Below, one piece after another: positions 35,380 through 44,769 of a stretch of DNA of 64,000 nt. The first letter of the stretch is position 1; every line of letters begins with the position of its first letter. Under the pieces are notes generated by a model, which did not search any database, was not told the origin of the DNA, and worked only from the letters and a program-made list of their open reading frames with translations. A program made the position numbers and the translations under genes. Location of the stretch: the NCBI GenBank assembly GCA_963748105.1, contig CAVVHP010000014.1, positions 1 through 64,000 on the forward strand, given 5' to 3'. Origin of the DNA: JAKAGZ01 sp963748105. Lineage in GTDB: Bacteria > Bacteroidota > Ignavibacteria > Ignavibacteriales > Ignavibacteriaceae.

Positions 35380-36309
35380 TTATTTTGCCGTTTCTTTTTC
35401 CAGTGTTGACCTGTCAACTATTCCCACTTCGACCGGAACAACCTCAGGAACAGTTTTACCATCCAGGTATTCTTTAATTTTTTCAATTGTTGTTGAACCG
35501 ATCAGATTCGGGTTCTGTACTACATCTGCCTTTAGTGCCGACCCCTGGAGAATTTCTTTCCTTGCCGGAGGAGTCGCATCGTAACCTACAATTGATATCC
35601 CTTTCCTGTTAAATTGTTTTACGGCATCCAGGGCGCCGAGAGCCGAGTCATCATTTATTCCAAATATTCCATTCAAATCAGGATGCGACTGAAGTACATC
35701 TGCCGCTGCCTGCAGAGAACGGTCACGGACTCCCTGCCCGTTAACATCTGCTACAATTTTAATCCCCGGAAATTTAGAAATTGCTTCCATAAAACCTTTT
35801 ACACGATCAAGGACAGAAGTAATCGCCGGCTGGTTAATTATAGCAACATTACCTTTTCCATTCAATATTTTGGCAAGATATTCACCTGCTAGTCTGCCGC
35901 CCGCAAAATTATCAGAAGCGATATGCGAAACAACATTACCCTGTTCTGCTGCTATGTCTGCTGTAAAAACCGGGATGCCGGCTTTGTTGGCTTCCTCAAT
36001 CGCAGAGCCGACACCTTTGGAATCCACAGGACAAACAATTATTGCGTCTACTTTTCTGGAAATGAAATCTTCAACCTGCGAGATTTGTTTGCCGAGATCA
36101 AAATCAGCGGAGGTAATAATTAGCTGGTAGCCTTTCTTTGCAGCCTCGGTTTTCAGGCCGTCCTCAAGATCACGGTAAAATATATGTCCGCGGGTCAGAA
36201 GGCTTACACCGATTATTTTTGAACCGGCCGGCTTTTGATTATTGCCGCAGGAAAAAAATGGAAATGAAATTAATATTGCAATTGCGGTAAGTAGAGTTTT
36301 ACTTTTCAT
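35380..36309 (-). CDS. RbsB-type sugar-binding lipoprotein
   Basis: A 309-aa periplasmic binding protein with a lipobox FFSC (Cys21), so membrane-anchored. The fold is that of type I periplasmic binding proteins: VSLLTRGHIFYRDLEDGLK at the N-terminus and then FDLGKQISQVEDFISRKVDAIIVCPVD. Later come GIFGINDDSALGALDAVKQF and IVGYDATPPAR. First gene of a binding protein-ATPase-permease-mannosidase order, so it probably binds mannose or a small mannoside; the family also binds ribose, galactose, xylose and others. No regulator is adjacent. About 150 bases separate it from the NfnB terminator side. Confidence 0.9.
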   Translation of the reverse strand: MKSKTLLTAIAILISFPFFSCGNNQKPAGSKIIGVSLLTRGHIFYRDLEDGLKTEAAKKGYQLIITSADFDLGKQISQVEDFISRKVDAIIVCPVDSKGVGSAIEEANKAGIPVFTADIAAEQGNVVSHIASDNFAGGRLAGEYLAKILNGKGNVAIINQPAITSVLDRVKGFMEAISKFPGIKIVADVNGQGVRDRSLQAAADVLQSHPDLNGIFGINDDSALGALDAVKQFNRKGISIVGYDATPPARKEILQGSALKADVVQNPNLIGSTTIEKIKEYLDGKTVPEVVPVEVGIVDRSTLEKETAK

Positions 36310-36397
36310 AATTCTCCGGGATGAGGTTTCTATTTAAACTTCACTAAATTAGGAAATTATGAGGAAAGAAAAATGAAGGAGGGTATTTAAAATAAGA

Positions 36398-36455
36398 AAG
36401 TGATAAAACCTGTCCGGAGTATTTTCCCCTGCAGAAAGGACAAATTTTATCACTT
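36398..36455 (-). terminator. Terminator of the nfnAB operon
   Basis: AAGTGATAAAA (36398-36408) pairs perfectly with TTTTATCACTT (36445-36455), and inner TGTCC/GGACA extends the stem. It begins nine bases after the NfnB stop. A T-rich run follows on the minus strand. Confidence 0.7.
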
Positions 36456-36463
36456 CAAGAAAT

Positions 36464-37888
36464 TTAATTTGCCGGTGTTTTCAAATAATCGTCGATAGCG
36501 TGGGCAGCCTTTCTTCCCGCACCCATTGCAAGAATTACCGTTGCACCGCCGGTAACGATATCGCCTCCCGCAAATACACCTTTTTTGGTCGTCTCCATGG
36601 TCTCTTCATTAACTTTTATATTACCCCATTTATTGAAATCAATATCCGGCGTTGTTTTCTGGATTATGGGATTTGAACCATTACCAATTGCTATTACAGC
36701 CATATCTATATCAATTTTATATTCCGAATCTTTAATCGGTACGGGTCTTCTCCTGCCTGAAGCATCCGGTTCGCCGAGCTCCATTTTTTGAACTTCTACT
36801 CCGCGCAGCCATCCGTTCTTGTCACCGATGAATTTTGTCGGATTCGATAGTAAAATAAATTCAACGCCTTCCTGTTTTGCATGGTGCACTTCTTCTTTTC
36901 TTGCAGGCAGTTCAACTTCGGACCTGCGATAAATTATATAAGCGTTTTTCGCACCTAGTCTCCTTGAAGTTCTCACAGCATCCATTGCAGTGTTTCCACC
37001 GCCAAACACTGCAACATTTTTTCCTTTTACATCGAATACAGGAGTATCATAATCCGGGAATTTATAAGCTTTCATCAAATTCACTCTCGTTAAAAATTCA
37101 TTTGATGAATAAACACCGTTCAGGTTTTCACCATCAATATTCAGGAAGTATGGAAGACCTGCTCCGACAGCAATAAAAGCTGCATCGTAGCCATTCGCCA
37201 GAAGTTCATCAAGAGTGTCTGTAAAACCTATTACCGAATTCGGTTTGAATTCAACGCCAAGTTCTTCAAGAACATCAATTTCAGTTTTCACGATTGATTT
37301 AGGCAGACGGAATTCCGGAATTCCATAAATTAAAACACCGCCCAGATCGTGCAATGCTTCAAATACAGTAACATCGTGTCCCATCTGTATTAGATCTGCT
37401 GCGCAGCTTAACCCGGCAGGGCCACTTCCAACAATTGCTACTTTCTTCCCGGTTTTAGGTTTCAAATCAGGTCTGCGTAAACCGAGTTTTTCTCTTTCAT
37501 AATCTGCAACAAATCTTTCCAACCTGCCGATTGCCACCGGTTCATTTTTCTTGCCCACCGTACATTTAACTTCGCATTGTTCTTCCTGTGGACAAACTCT
37601 TCCGCAGATTGCCGGAAGCATGTTATCTTCTTTAATTTTTGCGGCGGCTTCTTCAAATTTTCTTTCTGTAACAAGCTGAATAAATTCATTAATTTTTACA
37701 CCCACCGGACATCCTTCAATACAAGTGGGTTTGGGACACTGAATACAACGCTGCGCTTCAAGCACTGCGAGTTCTTCTGTCAGTCCGAGGTTTACTTCAT
37801 TAAAATTATGACTCCTTACCTCCCCATCCTGTTCGGGCATGGCCTGTCTTGGAATCTTCATTCTTTCTTTATTGGACAACTTTTCCAT
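36464..37888 (-). CDS. nfnB: NfnB, large subunit of ferredoxin-NADP transhydrogenase (GltD-like)
   Basis: A 474-aa cytoplasmic flavoprotein. The N-terminal domain has two [4Fe-4S] cysteine sets: C48, C51, C56, C60 and C95, C99, C105, C109. The FAD-binding GSGPAGLSCAADL (about 153) and NADP-binding GGGNTAMDAVRTSRRLGAK segments follow. Alone it would be called a glutamate synthase small subunit. Immediately upstream (19 bases) is an NfnA-type FAD/[2Fe-2S] subunit, and no GltB is present, so NfnAB is the better call. NfnAB couples reduction of NADP by reduced ferredoxin with NADH by electron bifurcation or confurcation. Confidence 0.85.
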   Translation of the reverse strand: MEKLSNKERMKIPRQAMPEQDGEVRSHNFNEVNLGLTEELAVLEAQRCIQCPKPTCIEGCPVGVKINEFIQLVTERKFEEAAAKIKEDNMLPAICGRVCPQEEQCEVKCTVGKKNEPVAIGRLERFVADYEREKLGLRRPDLKPKTGKKVAIVGSGPAGLSCAADLIQMGHDVTVFEALHDLGGVLIYGIPEFRLPKSIVKTEIDVLEELGVEFKPNSVIGFTDTLDELLANGYDAAFIAVGAGLPYFLNIDGENLNGVYSSNEFLTRVNLMKAYKFPDYDTPVFDVKGKNVAVFGGGNTAMDAVRTSRRLGAKNAYIIYRRSEVELPARKEEVHHAKQEGVEFILLSNPTKFIGDKNGWLRGVEVQKMELGEPDASGRRRPVPIKDSEYKIDIDMAVIAIGNGSNPIIQKTTPDIDFNKWGNIKVNEETMETTKKGVFAGGDIVTGGATVILAMGAGRKAAHAIDDYLKTPAN

Positions 37889-37907
37889 TAAAAAATCTCC
37901 GGTGTTT

Positions 37908-38771
37908 TTACGCTATTGTTTTATCAATTTCATTTTCAAATGCTTTGTCGATGTTGCAAAGATGATCCACAGCTTCTTTTTCAAATATGCCGTAAGTTCT
38001 GTTTCTTCTTGCAAGAGTTTCAAAATCAACCTTGTGTGCGTCAAATTCGGGCCCGTCTACACAAACAAAGACCGTTTTATCATCAACCGTTGCTCTGCAA
38101 CCGCCGCACATTCCTGTTCCGTCTACCATCACAGGGTTTAGACTTACAACTGTATGAATTCCGTAAGGGCGAGTAACTTCGGCAACAGCTTTCATCATCG
38201 GGATAGGGCCGATTGCAAGTACGAAATCGATTTTCTTTCCCGAGTCAATCAGGTCCTTTAATTTTTGAGTTACAAATCCGTGATAGCCATAACTTCCGTC
38301 ATCTGTTGTCGGGTAAACTTCATCACAGACTTTTTTCATTTCGTCTTCAAGTATTACAAACTCTTTGCTTCGTCCGCCGATTATTGAAATAGTTTCGTTA
38401 CCAGCCTGCTTTAAAGCAACTGCTGTTGGATAAGCTATCGCTGTACCAACTCCGCCGCCTATAGAAACTGCAGTTCCAAAATTTTCAATGTGAGAAGGTT
38501 TACCGAGCGGCCCAACCACATCCAGAATTGAATCTCCGGCATTTAGCGAATTCAGTTCCATAGTAGTTTTCCCGATCCCCTGAACAATGATAGTGATTGT
38601 GCCTTTTTCAGGATCTGAATCTGCGATTGTGAGTGGAATTCTTTCCCCCCCTTCTTTTAATCTTATAATTACAAACTGCCCTGCTTTTCTTTTTTGGGCA
38701 ATTTTAGGGGCTTCAATTTCAAATCTTTTAATATTTGATGCTAAGAATTTTGCTGAAATAATTTTGTGCAT
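37908..38771 (-). CDS. nfnA: NfnA, small subunit of ferredoxin-NADP transhydrogenase
   Basis: A 287-aa protein of the dihydroorotate-dehydrogenase electron-transfer/ferredoxin-NADP reductase type. The FAD region is AGQFVIIRL ... RIPLTIAD (30-50), and the NAD site is IGGGVGTAIAYP (104-115). The [2Fe-2S] region is MCGGCRATV with C222 and C225 and a further C237; one cluster ligand in this family is Asp. Sole partner is NfnB downstream. Similar proteins are also called sulfide dehydrogenase subunit B; operon context supports Nfn. It implies a ferredoxin-based metabolism. Confidence 0.85.
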   Translation of the reverse strand: MHKIISAKFLASNIKRFEIEAPKIAQKRKAGQFVIIRLKEGGERIPLTIADSDPEKGTITIIVQGIGKTTMELNSLNAGDSILDVVGPLGKPSHIENFGTAVSIGGGVGTAIAYPTAVALKQAGNETISIIGGRSKEFVILEDEMKKVCDEVYPTTDDGSYGYHGFVTQKLKDLIDSGKKIDFVLAIGPIPMMKAVAEVTRPYGIHTVVSLNPVMVDGTGMCGGCRATVDDKTVFVCVDGPEFDAHKVDFETLARRNRTYGIFEKEAVDHLCNIDKAFENEIDKTIA

Positions 38772-39048
38772 TTTGATAATCTAATGTTAATTTTAATATA
38801 AATCGTATTGGTTAATCAAAAAAAGAGCCAAAAATGAGTTCTTACGAGAAATGCGAAAATGCTGATATTTTATACAATTAAGGCATTTGCAGTACCAGAT
38901 TTGAAATAAATAGCCCGGAGTCTTTTCAAGTTTGGGAATAAATCCGTTGAAGGTCCCAAATATTGCGGTGCGTAGCCCTGCACATTTACCGGCAGCCGGC
39001 AATTCAAATAGTGGCTTAATGCCGCAAAAAATCATTATCAGCCGGAAA

Positions 39049-40050
39049 TCAAACTTCTAATTCTGTAAATAATGCAAGAGCAATAAATGTAGTGAATGTT
39101 TTATTAATTCTTAAAATTATTTTCTCATCCCGGTATTTTGAGAATGAATAATTAAGAATTTTCCTGTAATAAGGAAAAGAAGCAATAATTCTGTTTATCC
39201 TGTTGACTAATGGTGCTTCCTTCCTGTCAAGGAATTTTTTGAAAGATTTATAAAGAAAGGGCGAAATTATTGTTACCCACAAAAAAATTATGGTAACTGA
39301 CCTTAAAAGCATAATCAACAATTCAATCGCCTTATCTTTGCCAAATTCAGGATGAAAATATGACAGGATGATTAGTACAAGAATAATTAGATAAAATAGA
39401 TCCCTTAATATTTTTTTACCCGATTTTTTCTTCTTTGCTTCCGGAATTTTTATTTTCTCATATTTATTCAAATCACTTTTCCTAAATCCTTCAGGGAAAG
39501 CTGGATTTTTGATTTTATCGGGCATACCTGCGGCAAATTTTCCGGCCATTACTCCAATTAGCAAATGAAGGAAGACAAATATTACAATAATTATAAAACT
39601 TACATTTATATCTGAGCCGGTCAGGCCCAACTTATTAAGGATATATCCTACATAAATATTTATGGAGTTCCATAAATTATTTCCGAATAATATTGTTAAT
39701 GTCAGAATTCTCTGGGTAGCAGTGAGAAGCAAAACAAGAGAAGAAAATAATACCGTGGAAGTTTTAAAAAATTTCTTATTATAAAAAAAGACCTCTCCGA
39801 AAAATCCCTGAATGAAAACTGCAAAATATGCTGTAACGGGAGAATTGGGACTGACTGCGGCTTTGACAAGCAATACAATTAAGGTTGTTTTCATTATTTC
39901 CCCGCGGGCTTCAGAGAAATACGCAATGAGGGAAATTATTATTGCGGCAACTGCGGTTAATAATGCGCCGCTGAAAGGAATACTGAATGCATGGAAAAAA
40001 CCACCAAGAACTGCCTCGCTGAATGCCCACACAGATGTCAGTTTAATCAC
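39049..40050 (-). CDS. Hypothetical multi-spanning membrane protein (start uncertain)
   Basis: At least 333 aa with about eight membrane segments (for example FSGALLTAVAAIIISLIAYF and INVSFIIIVIFVFLHLLIGVMAGKF). A basic cytoplasmic loop KIPEAKKKKSGKK is in the middle. Sequence style is that of a conserved Bacteroidota protein, but I cannot name it. The called start is GTG at 40050. The frame stays open upstream and reads KIETGKTPSIDTTEVV without a normal start. GGGAG sits six bases before an ATC codon at 40090-40092, so the true start may be there, as ATC or as an ATG lost to a base error. Monocistronic: the tricorn gene upstream has its own terminator. Confidence 0.6.
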   Translation of the reverse strand: MIKLTSVWAFSEAVLGGFFHAFSIPFSGALLTAVAAIIISLIAYFSEARGEIMKTTLIVLLVKAAVSPNSPVTAYFAVFIQGFFGEVFFYNKKFFKTSTVLFSSLVLLLTATQRILTLTILFGNNLWNSINIYVGYILNKLGLTGSDINVSFIIIVIFVFLHLLIGVMAGKFAAGMPDKIKNPAFPEGFRKSDLNKYEKIKIPEAKKKKSGKKILRDLFYLIILVLIILSYFHPEFGKDKAIELLIMLLRSVTIIFLWVTIISPFLYKSFKKFLDRKEAPLVNRINRIIASFPYYRKILNYSFSKYRDEKIILRINKTFTTFIALALFTELEV

Positions 40051-40154
40051 TACTTCTGTTGTATCGATTGATGGTGTTTTTCCGGTTTCGATTTTAAGCT
40101 CCCGGTAAAAATAAAATAAAGTGCGGCAGGAATAAATTTACTTAAATTGAAATA

Positions 40155-40185
40155 AAAAAGCCGGGCTGATTAACCCGGCTTTTTC
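40155..40185. terminator. Terminator of the tricorn protease gene
   Basis: AAAAAGCCGGG and CCCGGCTTTTT form an 11-bp stem with an 8-base loop and poly-A/poly-T on both sides. It lies just past the stop of the minus-strand gene at 40193. Confidence 0.9.
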
Positions 40186-40192
40186 AACTTAT

Positions 40193-43100
40193 TTATCTCT
40201 CAGGATAAGGCGGCTGTGGCGCAAATTTGAATGGGTGTTCTTTAATCTCCTTCATAACTTCTTTTATCGCAGTCTCAAGTTGTGGATCCTTTCCTGCCAT
40301 TACAGAAGCAGGATCGTTATCTATATAGATGTCTGGATCGACACCATGGTTTTCAACCAGCCACTTCCCTTCATTATTATAAAAGGCGTTGTTTGATTGA
40401 TGAACCGTACCATTATCAATTGTTGTTTGGCCATTTATAATTCCAACAAGTCCGCCCCAGGTAGGAACACCTACTACTTTGCCTAATCCGCGTGCCTTGA
40501 AATCTTCGAGGAATGCTTCGCCGTCCGAACCATCATCTTCGTTTGTAACTGCAATATAGTGCGCATTCGATACGCTTCCGGGATACCTGAATGGTTCCAT
40601 TCCTTTAAGGACATTATAAGCAACCATTTTTCTTTCAAGTTTATCTATCATAAAATACTCTGTCCATCCGCCTGAGTTTCTGCGCACGTCTATTATCAGT
40701 CCGTCCTTATAGCGAAATGCTCTCCAATATTTATCAAACTCACCAATACCGCCGGCGCCCATTGCTGTAATATGCATATACCCTACCTTGCCGCCGGTCT
40801 CTTTTAGAACTTTGTGAATATTATCTGTAATCCACCTGAAATAACGGAGACTTCTGGAATTCCTGATCGGCACTATATCATAAGTTCTGGCTCCATTTTT
40901 CGAAGGTTTACTGTTTACCGTAACTGAAATTTTCTGTCCCTTAATTACCTGAAGCTCTTTGAAATAATCTTCAGGTACTTTTATTTCCTTGCCGTTGATT
41001 GCGATTAAATAATCGCCCTCTTTTACATTGATATCCGGCCTAGTCAGCGGGCCGTTTAAATCAAGATTATATTCAGTTGGTCCGTAAATTTTATCGAACT
41101 TATAATAGCCGGCATCTTTATCTGCAACCATATCAGCACCAAGCCAGCCTGTGTAGACTTTTGTTTCGGGTGCTTCCACGGGGCCATAATCACCTCCCCA
41201 GATATAAGTGTGGGATGTAGCCAATTCCCCAACCATCTGCTGCAGTACCCAGTTGAGATCTCCGCGTGATGATAAATATGGAATATATGCCCGGTACCTG
41301 TCTCCAATAGCTTTCCAGTTAACACCAACCATATTTGAATCGTAGAAAAAGTCCCGATACCATCTCCATGTATCGTTGAATATTTGATTCCATTCTTTCT
41401 GGTTGTCAACAAGGTAGTTCATTCCATCAAGATTTAACTCGCTACCCAGTTCCTTTGTTTTGAACGCATCGTTAAAAGAAGTGGTATAATAATCTTTATC
41501 TCTGTTGATAATAAGGTTTTCACCGTTTGATGAAACCGCAAAATCCCTGATCTTTTGGGAAATTGTTACTTCTTTTTGCTTGCTCATATCAAAAATATGA
41601 AAATCCCACTTTGTGCTTCTTCCCGGTTTAAAAATTTCCTCGTATTCACTTTCAGTAAAAGCAGGCACTGATGACCATGCTACTTTATCTTTACCTGCTT
41701 TCAGGAAGAAATAATTTCCCGGATCAACCGGTAAAGGATAAGTTCGTTTAATCATATCCTTAGTGTCAATTCTGAAATCGTCGCTCGCCTTTTTTGTATC
41801 GTTTGAAACTGCTTCGGCAAATGGCGGGGTCAAACCGGACTGCAATTGCACAACCATTACCTGCTGAGGAGTTGCTACAACATGGTTGTCTTCATAAAAA
41901 TCCATATGCAGTTTAAAGTTTCTGCTGGACAGGTAATAAAGATATTTACCGTTCGCATCGAAAGAAGGATTCAGGTTATCGAAGAAATCTTTAGTAACCG
42001 CGTACTTTTTATTTTCATCTATATTATAGATGAAAATCTGGTTATTCTTGTTGTACTGTGTCAAACTGTAGCAAATCCATTTGCTGTCGGGTGACCAGTT
42101 GTAATCGCTTTCCTCCCAGTAGAATTCATCATTTTTCAGCTGGTTAGATTCATCAACCTGTACCATTTTTTTTGATGCTACATCTATATAAAATATTTTG
42201 AAATCTTTATTACCAAACAAAATTTTCTTTCCATCGGGTGACCAGACCATGTGATATACAAAATGCTTCAGATTTTTAGTAAGCTGCGTCCATTCACCGC
42301 CGCTGGCTTTTTGAACATAAAGTTCGTATTCACCTGACTTATCAGAAAAGAATGCAACCCATTTTCCGTCCGGAGAAATTGCCGGGTACAGTTCTCTGGA
42401 TCCCGGTGTCCAGGAAAGGTTCTCCGTCTGTCCATCTCCGGTGGGAACAGTAAACACATCTCCCCTCACCCCAAGTACAGCAGTTTTACCGTCATTGGAA
42501 ATATTCATGTGATGGATATAATTTTTCGGATTAATATACCGGTCGCGTAAAGCCCATCTGTCTGAATTAACGTCCACAACTAATTTCGTAATCTTTTTTG
42601 TTGCTAAATCCAGAATATTAATGTAACCGTCATGCATAAAAATAATCTGCTCACCATCAGTCTCAGGATTTATTACATCCACATCACTATAGTTTGTAAC
42701 GTAGGAAATACTTTTAGTTGAGAGATCTTCTTTATAAAGATTTGAAACGCCATTGGTTCTGTCCGAAACAAAATACATTGTATTTGCACCAATCCACATG
42801 GGGTAAGCGTTTTTTCCAACATAGTCTGAAATCGGAGTAAATGTATTTGTTGTAAAATTATACATCCAGATATCGGGATACTGACCCCCTTTATATCTTT
42901 TTCTCTGATACTCTTCATCGCCCTTTCTCTGGTAAACCATTTTGTTACCGTCGGGTGAAAAACTGCAAAGCCTTCCGCGATCAATCGGGAATCTCTCAGG
43001 GGCAGAACCTTTTTTATCTACGAAATAAAGATTCGGATCACGGCCGTTTACATTCTGCCAGTAGGATCTGAAAATTACTTTTTTACCGTCTGGAGTCCAG

Positions 43101-43435
43101 CCGATAGATTGTGCGCCACCTGGATTGTATGTAATCCTTTCAGGTGTTCCGCCATCAGCTGGCATAACATAAACGTTAGTGCCTCCGTCGTATTGACCAG
43201 TAAAGGCAATCCATTTTCCGTCCGGGGAAAATCTTGCAGAAAATTCTTCTCCGGGAAAATTTGTGACCCTTTTTGCATCGGTACCGTTTGCGTTTGCAAG
43301 CCAGAGATCACCTTCGTAAGTAAAAACAATTTTATTCTTATATATATCCGGGTATTTCATAAATCTTGCTTCTTCTTTTGCCAAGAGTATCCCAGAAAAG
43401 AATACAAGAAATAAAATCAATGTGGTTTTGCGCAT
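40193..43435 (-). CDS. Secreted tricorn-like S41 protease
   Basis: A 1,080-aa protease with signal peptide MRKTTLILFLVFFSGILLA. Two beta-propellers (WD/TolB-like blades such as FSARFSPDGKWIAFTG, IGWTPDGKKVIFRS and YPAISPDGKWVAFFSDKSGEYELYV) occupy the first ~680 residues. A helical region, a PDZ domain (VKEGDYLIAINGKEI) and the S41 catalytic core follow. The nucleophile Ser970 lies in EDDGSDGEAF, and VRRNSGGW precedes it. Tricorn proteases cut peptides to small oligomers; here it would work in the periplasm or outside. Length is typical. It could act with the DPP-IV, DUF885 and M28 enzymes nearby. Confidence 0.9.
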   Translation of the reverse strand: MRKTTLILFLVFFSGILLAKEEARFMKYPDIYKNKIVFTYEGDLWLANANGTDAKRVTNFPGEEFSARFSPDGKWIAFTGQYDGGTNVYVMPADGGTPERITYNPGGAQSIGWTPDGKKVIFRSYWQNVNGRDPNLYFVDKKGSAPERFPIDRGRLCSFSPDGNKMVYQRKGDEEYQRKRYKGGQYPDIWMYNFTTNTFTPISDYVGKNAYPMWIGANTMYFVSDRTNGVSNLYKEDLSTKSISYVTNYSDVDVINPETDGEQIIFMHDGYINILDLATKKITKLVVDVNSDRWALRDRYINPKNYIHHMNISNDGKTAVLGVRGDVFTVPTGDGQTENLSWTPGSRELYPAISPDGKWVAFFSDKSGEYELYVQKASGGEWTQLTKNLKHFVYHMVWSPDGKKILFGNKDFKIFYIDVASKKMVQVDESNQLKNDEFYWEESDYNWSPDSKWICYSLTQYNKNNQIFIYNIDENKKYAVTKDFFDNLNPSFDANGKYLYYLSSRNFKLHMDFYEDNHVVATPQQVMVVQLQSGLTPPFAEAVSNDTKKASDDFRIDTKDMIKRTYPLPVDPGNYFFLKAGKDKVAWSSVPAFTESEYEEIFKPGRSTKWDFHIFDMSKQKEVTISQKIRDFAVSSNGENLIINRDKDYYTTSFNDAFKTKELGSELNLDGMNYLVDNQKEWNQIFNDTWRWYRDFFYDSNMVGVNWKAIGDRYRAYIPYLSSRGDLNWVLQQMVGELATSHTYIWGGDYGPVEAPETKVYTGWLGADMVADKDAGYYKFDKIYGPTEYNLDLNGPLTRPDINVKEGDYLIAINGKEIKVPEDYFKELQVIKGQKISVTVNSKPSKNGARTYDIVPIRNSRSLRYFRWITDNIHKVLKETGGKVGYMHITAMGAGGIGEFDKYWRAFRYKDGLIIDVRRNSGGWTEYFMIDKLERKMVAYNVLKGMEPFRYPGSVSNAHYIAVTNEDDGSDGEAFLEDFKARGLGKVVGVPTWGGLVGIINGQTTIDNGTVHQSNNAFYNNEGKWLVENHGVDPDIYIDNDPASVMAGKDPQLETAIKEVMKEIKEHPFKFAPQPPYPER

Positions 43436-43530
43436 ATTATTACCTCTTCATTTAATGTAGCTTTTGAAATTACAGAAATTTATTCACAGAGTCGAAATAT
43501 TTTGGATGGATGGGATAAAATCTGGTTTAT

Positions 43531-43560
43531 TTTGTTATTTAAATATTTACTTTATCTTTG
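43531..43560 (+). promoter_or_regulatory. Bacteroidota-type promoter of dinB
   Basis: TTTG at 43531-43534, 18 bases, then TATCTTTG at 43553-43560, matching the TTTG ... TAnnTTTG pattern. The start codon is 22 bases downstream, so the leader would be short. No LexA-like box is recognised. Confidence 0.6.
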
Positions 43561-43582
43561 ATAAATAGTCCCGGATTGAAAA

Positions 43583-44662
43583 TTGACAAAAGAAATTAGA
43601 AAAATAATACACGTTGATATGGACGCGTTTTACGCTTCAGTTGAACAGCGGGATAACCCGGAATTAAAGGGTAAGGCCATAGCAGTAGGTGGTTCGGCAA
43701 AACGAGGCGTGGTGATGACTGCGAGTTACGAGGCCCGGAAATTCGGGGTTCATTCAGCAATGGCTTCTCGGATTGCGATTGACAGGTGCCCGCATATAAT
43801 TTTTGTAAAGCCAAGATTTGAAGCCTATAAAAATGTATCAAAACAGATAAAAGAAATATTTAAGAGTTATACAAATCTAGTCGAACCCCTCTCCCTTGAT
43901 GAAGCGTATCTTGATGTAACCAAAAATAAAACCGGAAATCCTTCCGCTACACTTATTGCTAAAGAAATTAAAAAGAGGATAAAAGAAGAACTTCATCTTA
44001 CAGCCTCAGCCGGAGTTTCAATTAATAAATTTCTGGCTAAAGTTGCATCCGATATGCAAAAACCTAATGGACTCACTGTGATCACTCCTGAAAAAGCGGA
44101 GGCCTTTATTGAAACATTACCGATCGAAAAAATTCCGGGTATTGGCAAAGTAACGGCAACAAAGATGCACAAGCTTGGAATAAAAACCGGGGCCGATATT
44201 AAACAAATAGAGAAGAACGAACTAATTAAACGATTTGGGAAAACCGGCGCCTATTATTATCACCTCGTCAGGTGTGAACACAACAGCCTGGTTGTTCCGG
44301 ACAGGATTAGAAAATCTATTAGCTCGGAAAGTACTTTTAGCGATGATATTGATGATGAGAATCTTATGCTTGAAGAACTCGACAAGATTGTAACCGGACT
44401 TGAACGAAGCATGAAGAAATTAAAGACACAGGGAAAAACAATTACTCTGAAAATAAAGTATCACGACTTTCAGCTAACTACGCGAAGCAGAACTTTACAT
44501 GTTTTTGTGGATTCTAAGGAAGAGATTTTCCCTGTAATAAAAGAACTGCTCTTCACTCCGGAAAAACCAACCAAGCCGGTTAGATTGCTGGGAGTTGGTC
44601 TTTCTACTTTAAATCACGAAGGTCTAAAAATAATTTCAGATCAACTGGATCTGGAATTCTAA
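43583..44662 (+). CDS. dinB: DNA polymerase IV
   Basis: A 359-aa Y-family translesion polymerase. Catalytic Asp12 lies in HVDMDAFYASVE, and Asp106-Glu107 in SLDEAYLDVT. Fingers region YEARKFGVHSAM and the helix-hairpin-helix IEKIPGIGKVTATKMHKLGIKT are in place, and the little-finger domain ends normally. A beta-clamp motif of the family usually ends the protein; here the tail is LISDQLDLEF-like, which fits. The start is TTG (MTKEIRKIIHVDMD). It has its own Bacteroidota-type promoter and a convergent terminator. Copies damaged DNA with low fidelity. Confidence 0.93.
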   Translation: MTKEIRKIIHVDMDAFYASVEQRDNPELKGKAIAVGGSAKRGVVMTASYEARKFGVHSAMASRIAIDRCPHIIFVKPRFEAYKNVSKQIKEIFKSYTNLVEPLSLDEAYLDVTKNKTGNPSATLIAKEIKKRIKEELHLTASAGVSINKFLAKVASDMQKPNGLTVITPEKAEAFIETLPIEKIPGIGKVTATKMHKLGIKTGADIKQIEKNELIKRFGKTGAYYYHLVRCEHNSLVVPDRIRKSISSESTFSDDIDDENLMLEELDKIVTGLERSMKKLKTQGKTITLKIKYHDFQLTTRSRTLHVFVDSKEEIFPVIKELLFTPEKPTKPVRLLGVGLSTLNHEGLKIISDQLDLEF

Positions 44663-44714
44663 TACAGAAGACACTCATTGCTTGCTGATAGAATTAAATT
44701 TAACATAATTTAAA

Positions 44715-44750
44715 ACAAAAACAGCCACGACAATACCGCGGCTGCTTTAT
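44715..44750. terminator. Terminator between dinB and the DUF5916 gene
   Basis: CAGCCACG (44722-44729) pairs with CGCGGCTG (44737-44744) with one mismatch. A-rich to the left and TTTAT to the right. It serves the convergent genes on both sides. Confidence 0.55.
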
Positions 44751-44769
44751 TAATTTGATTCAAAAATAA

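Noticed and set aside
36464..37888. Glutamate synthase small subunit (GltD)
   Set aside because: The adjacent NfnA-type subunit and lack of GltB make NfnB the better call.
38793..39035. 80-aa open frame in the gap after nfnA
   Set aside because: No ribosome site and no recognisable pattern; the gap reads as ordinary intergenic DNA with a GCCGG-rich small hairpin.
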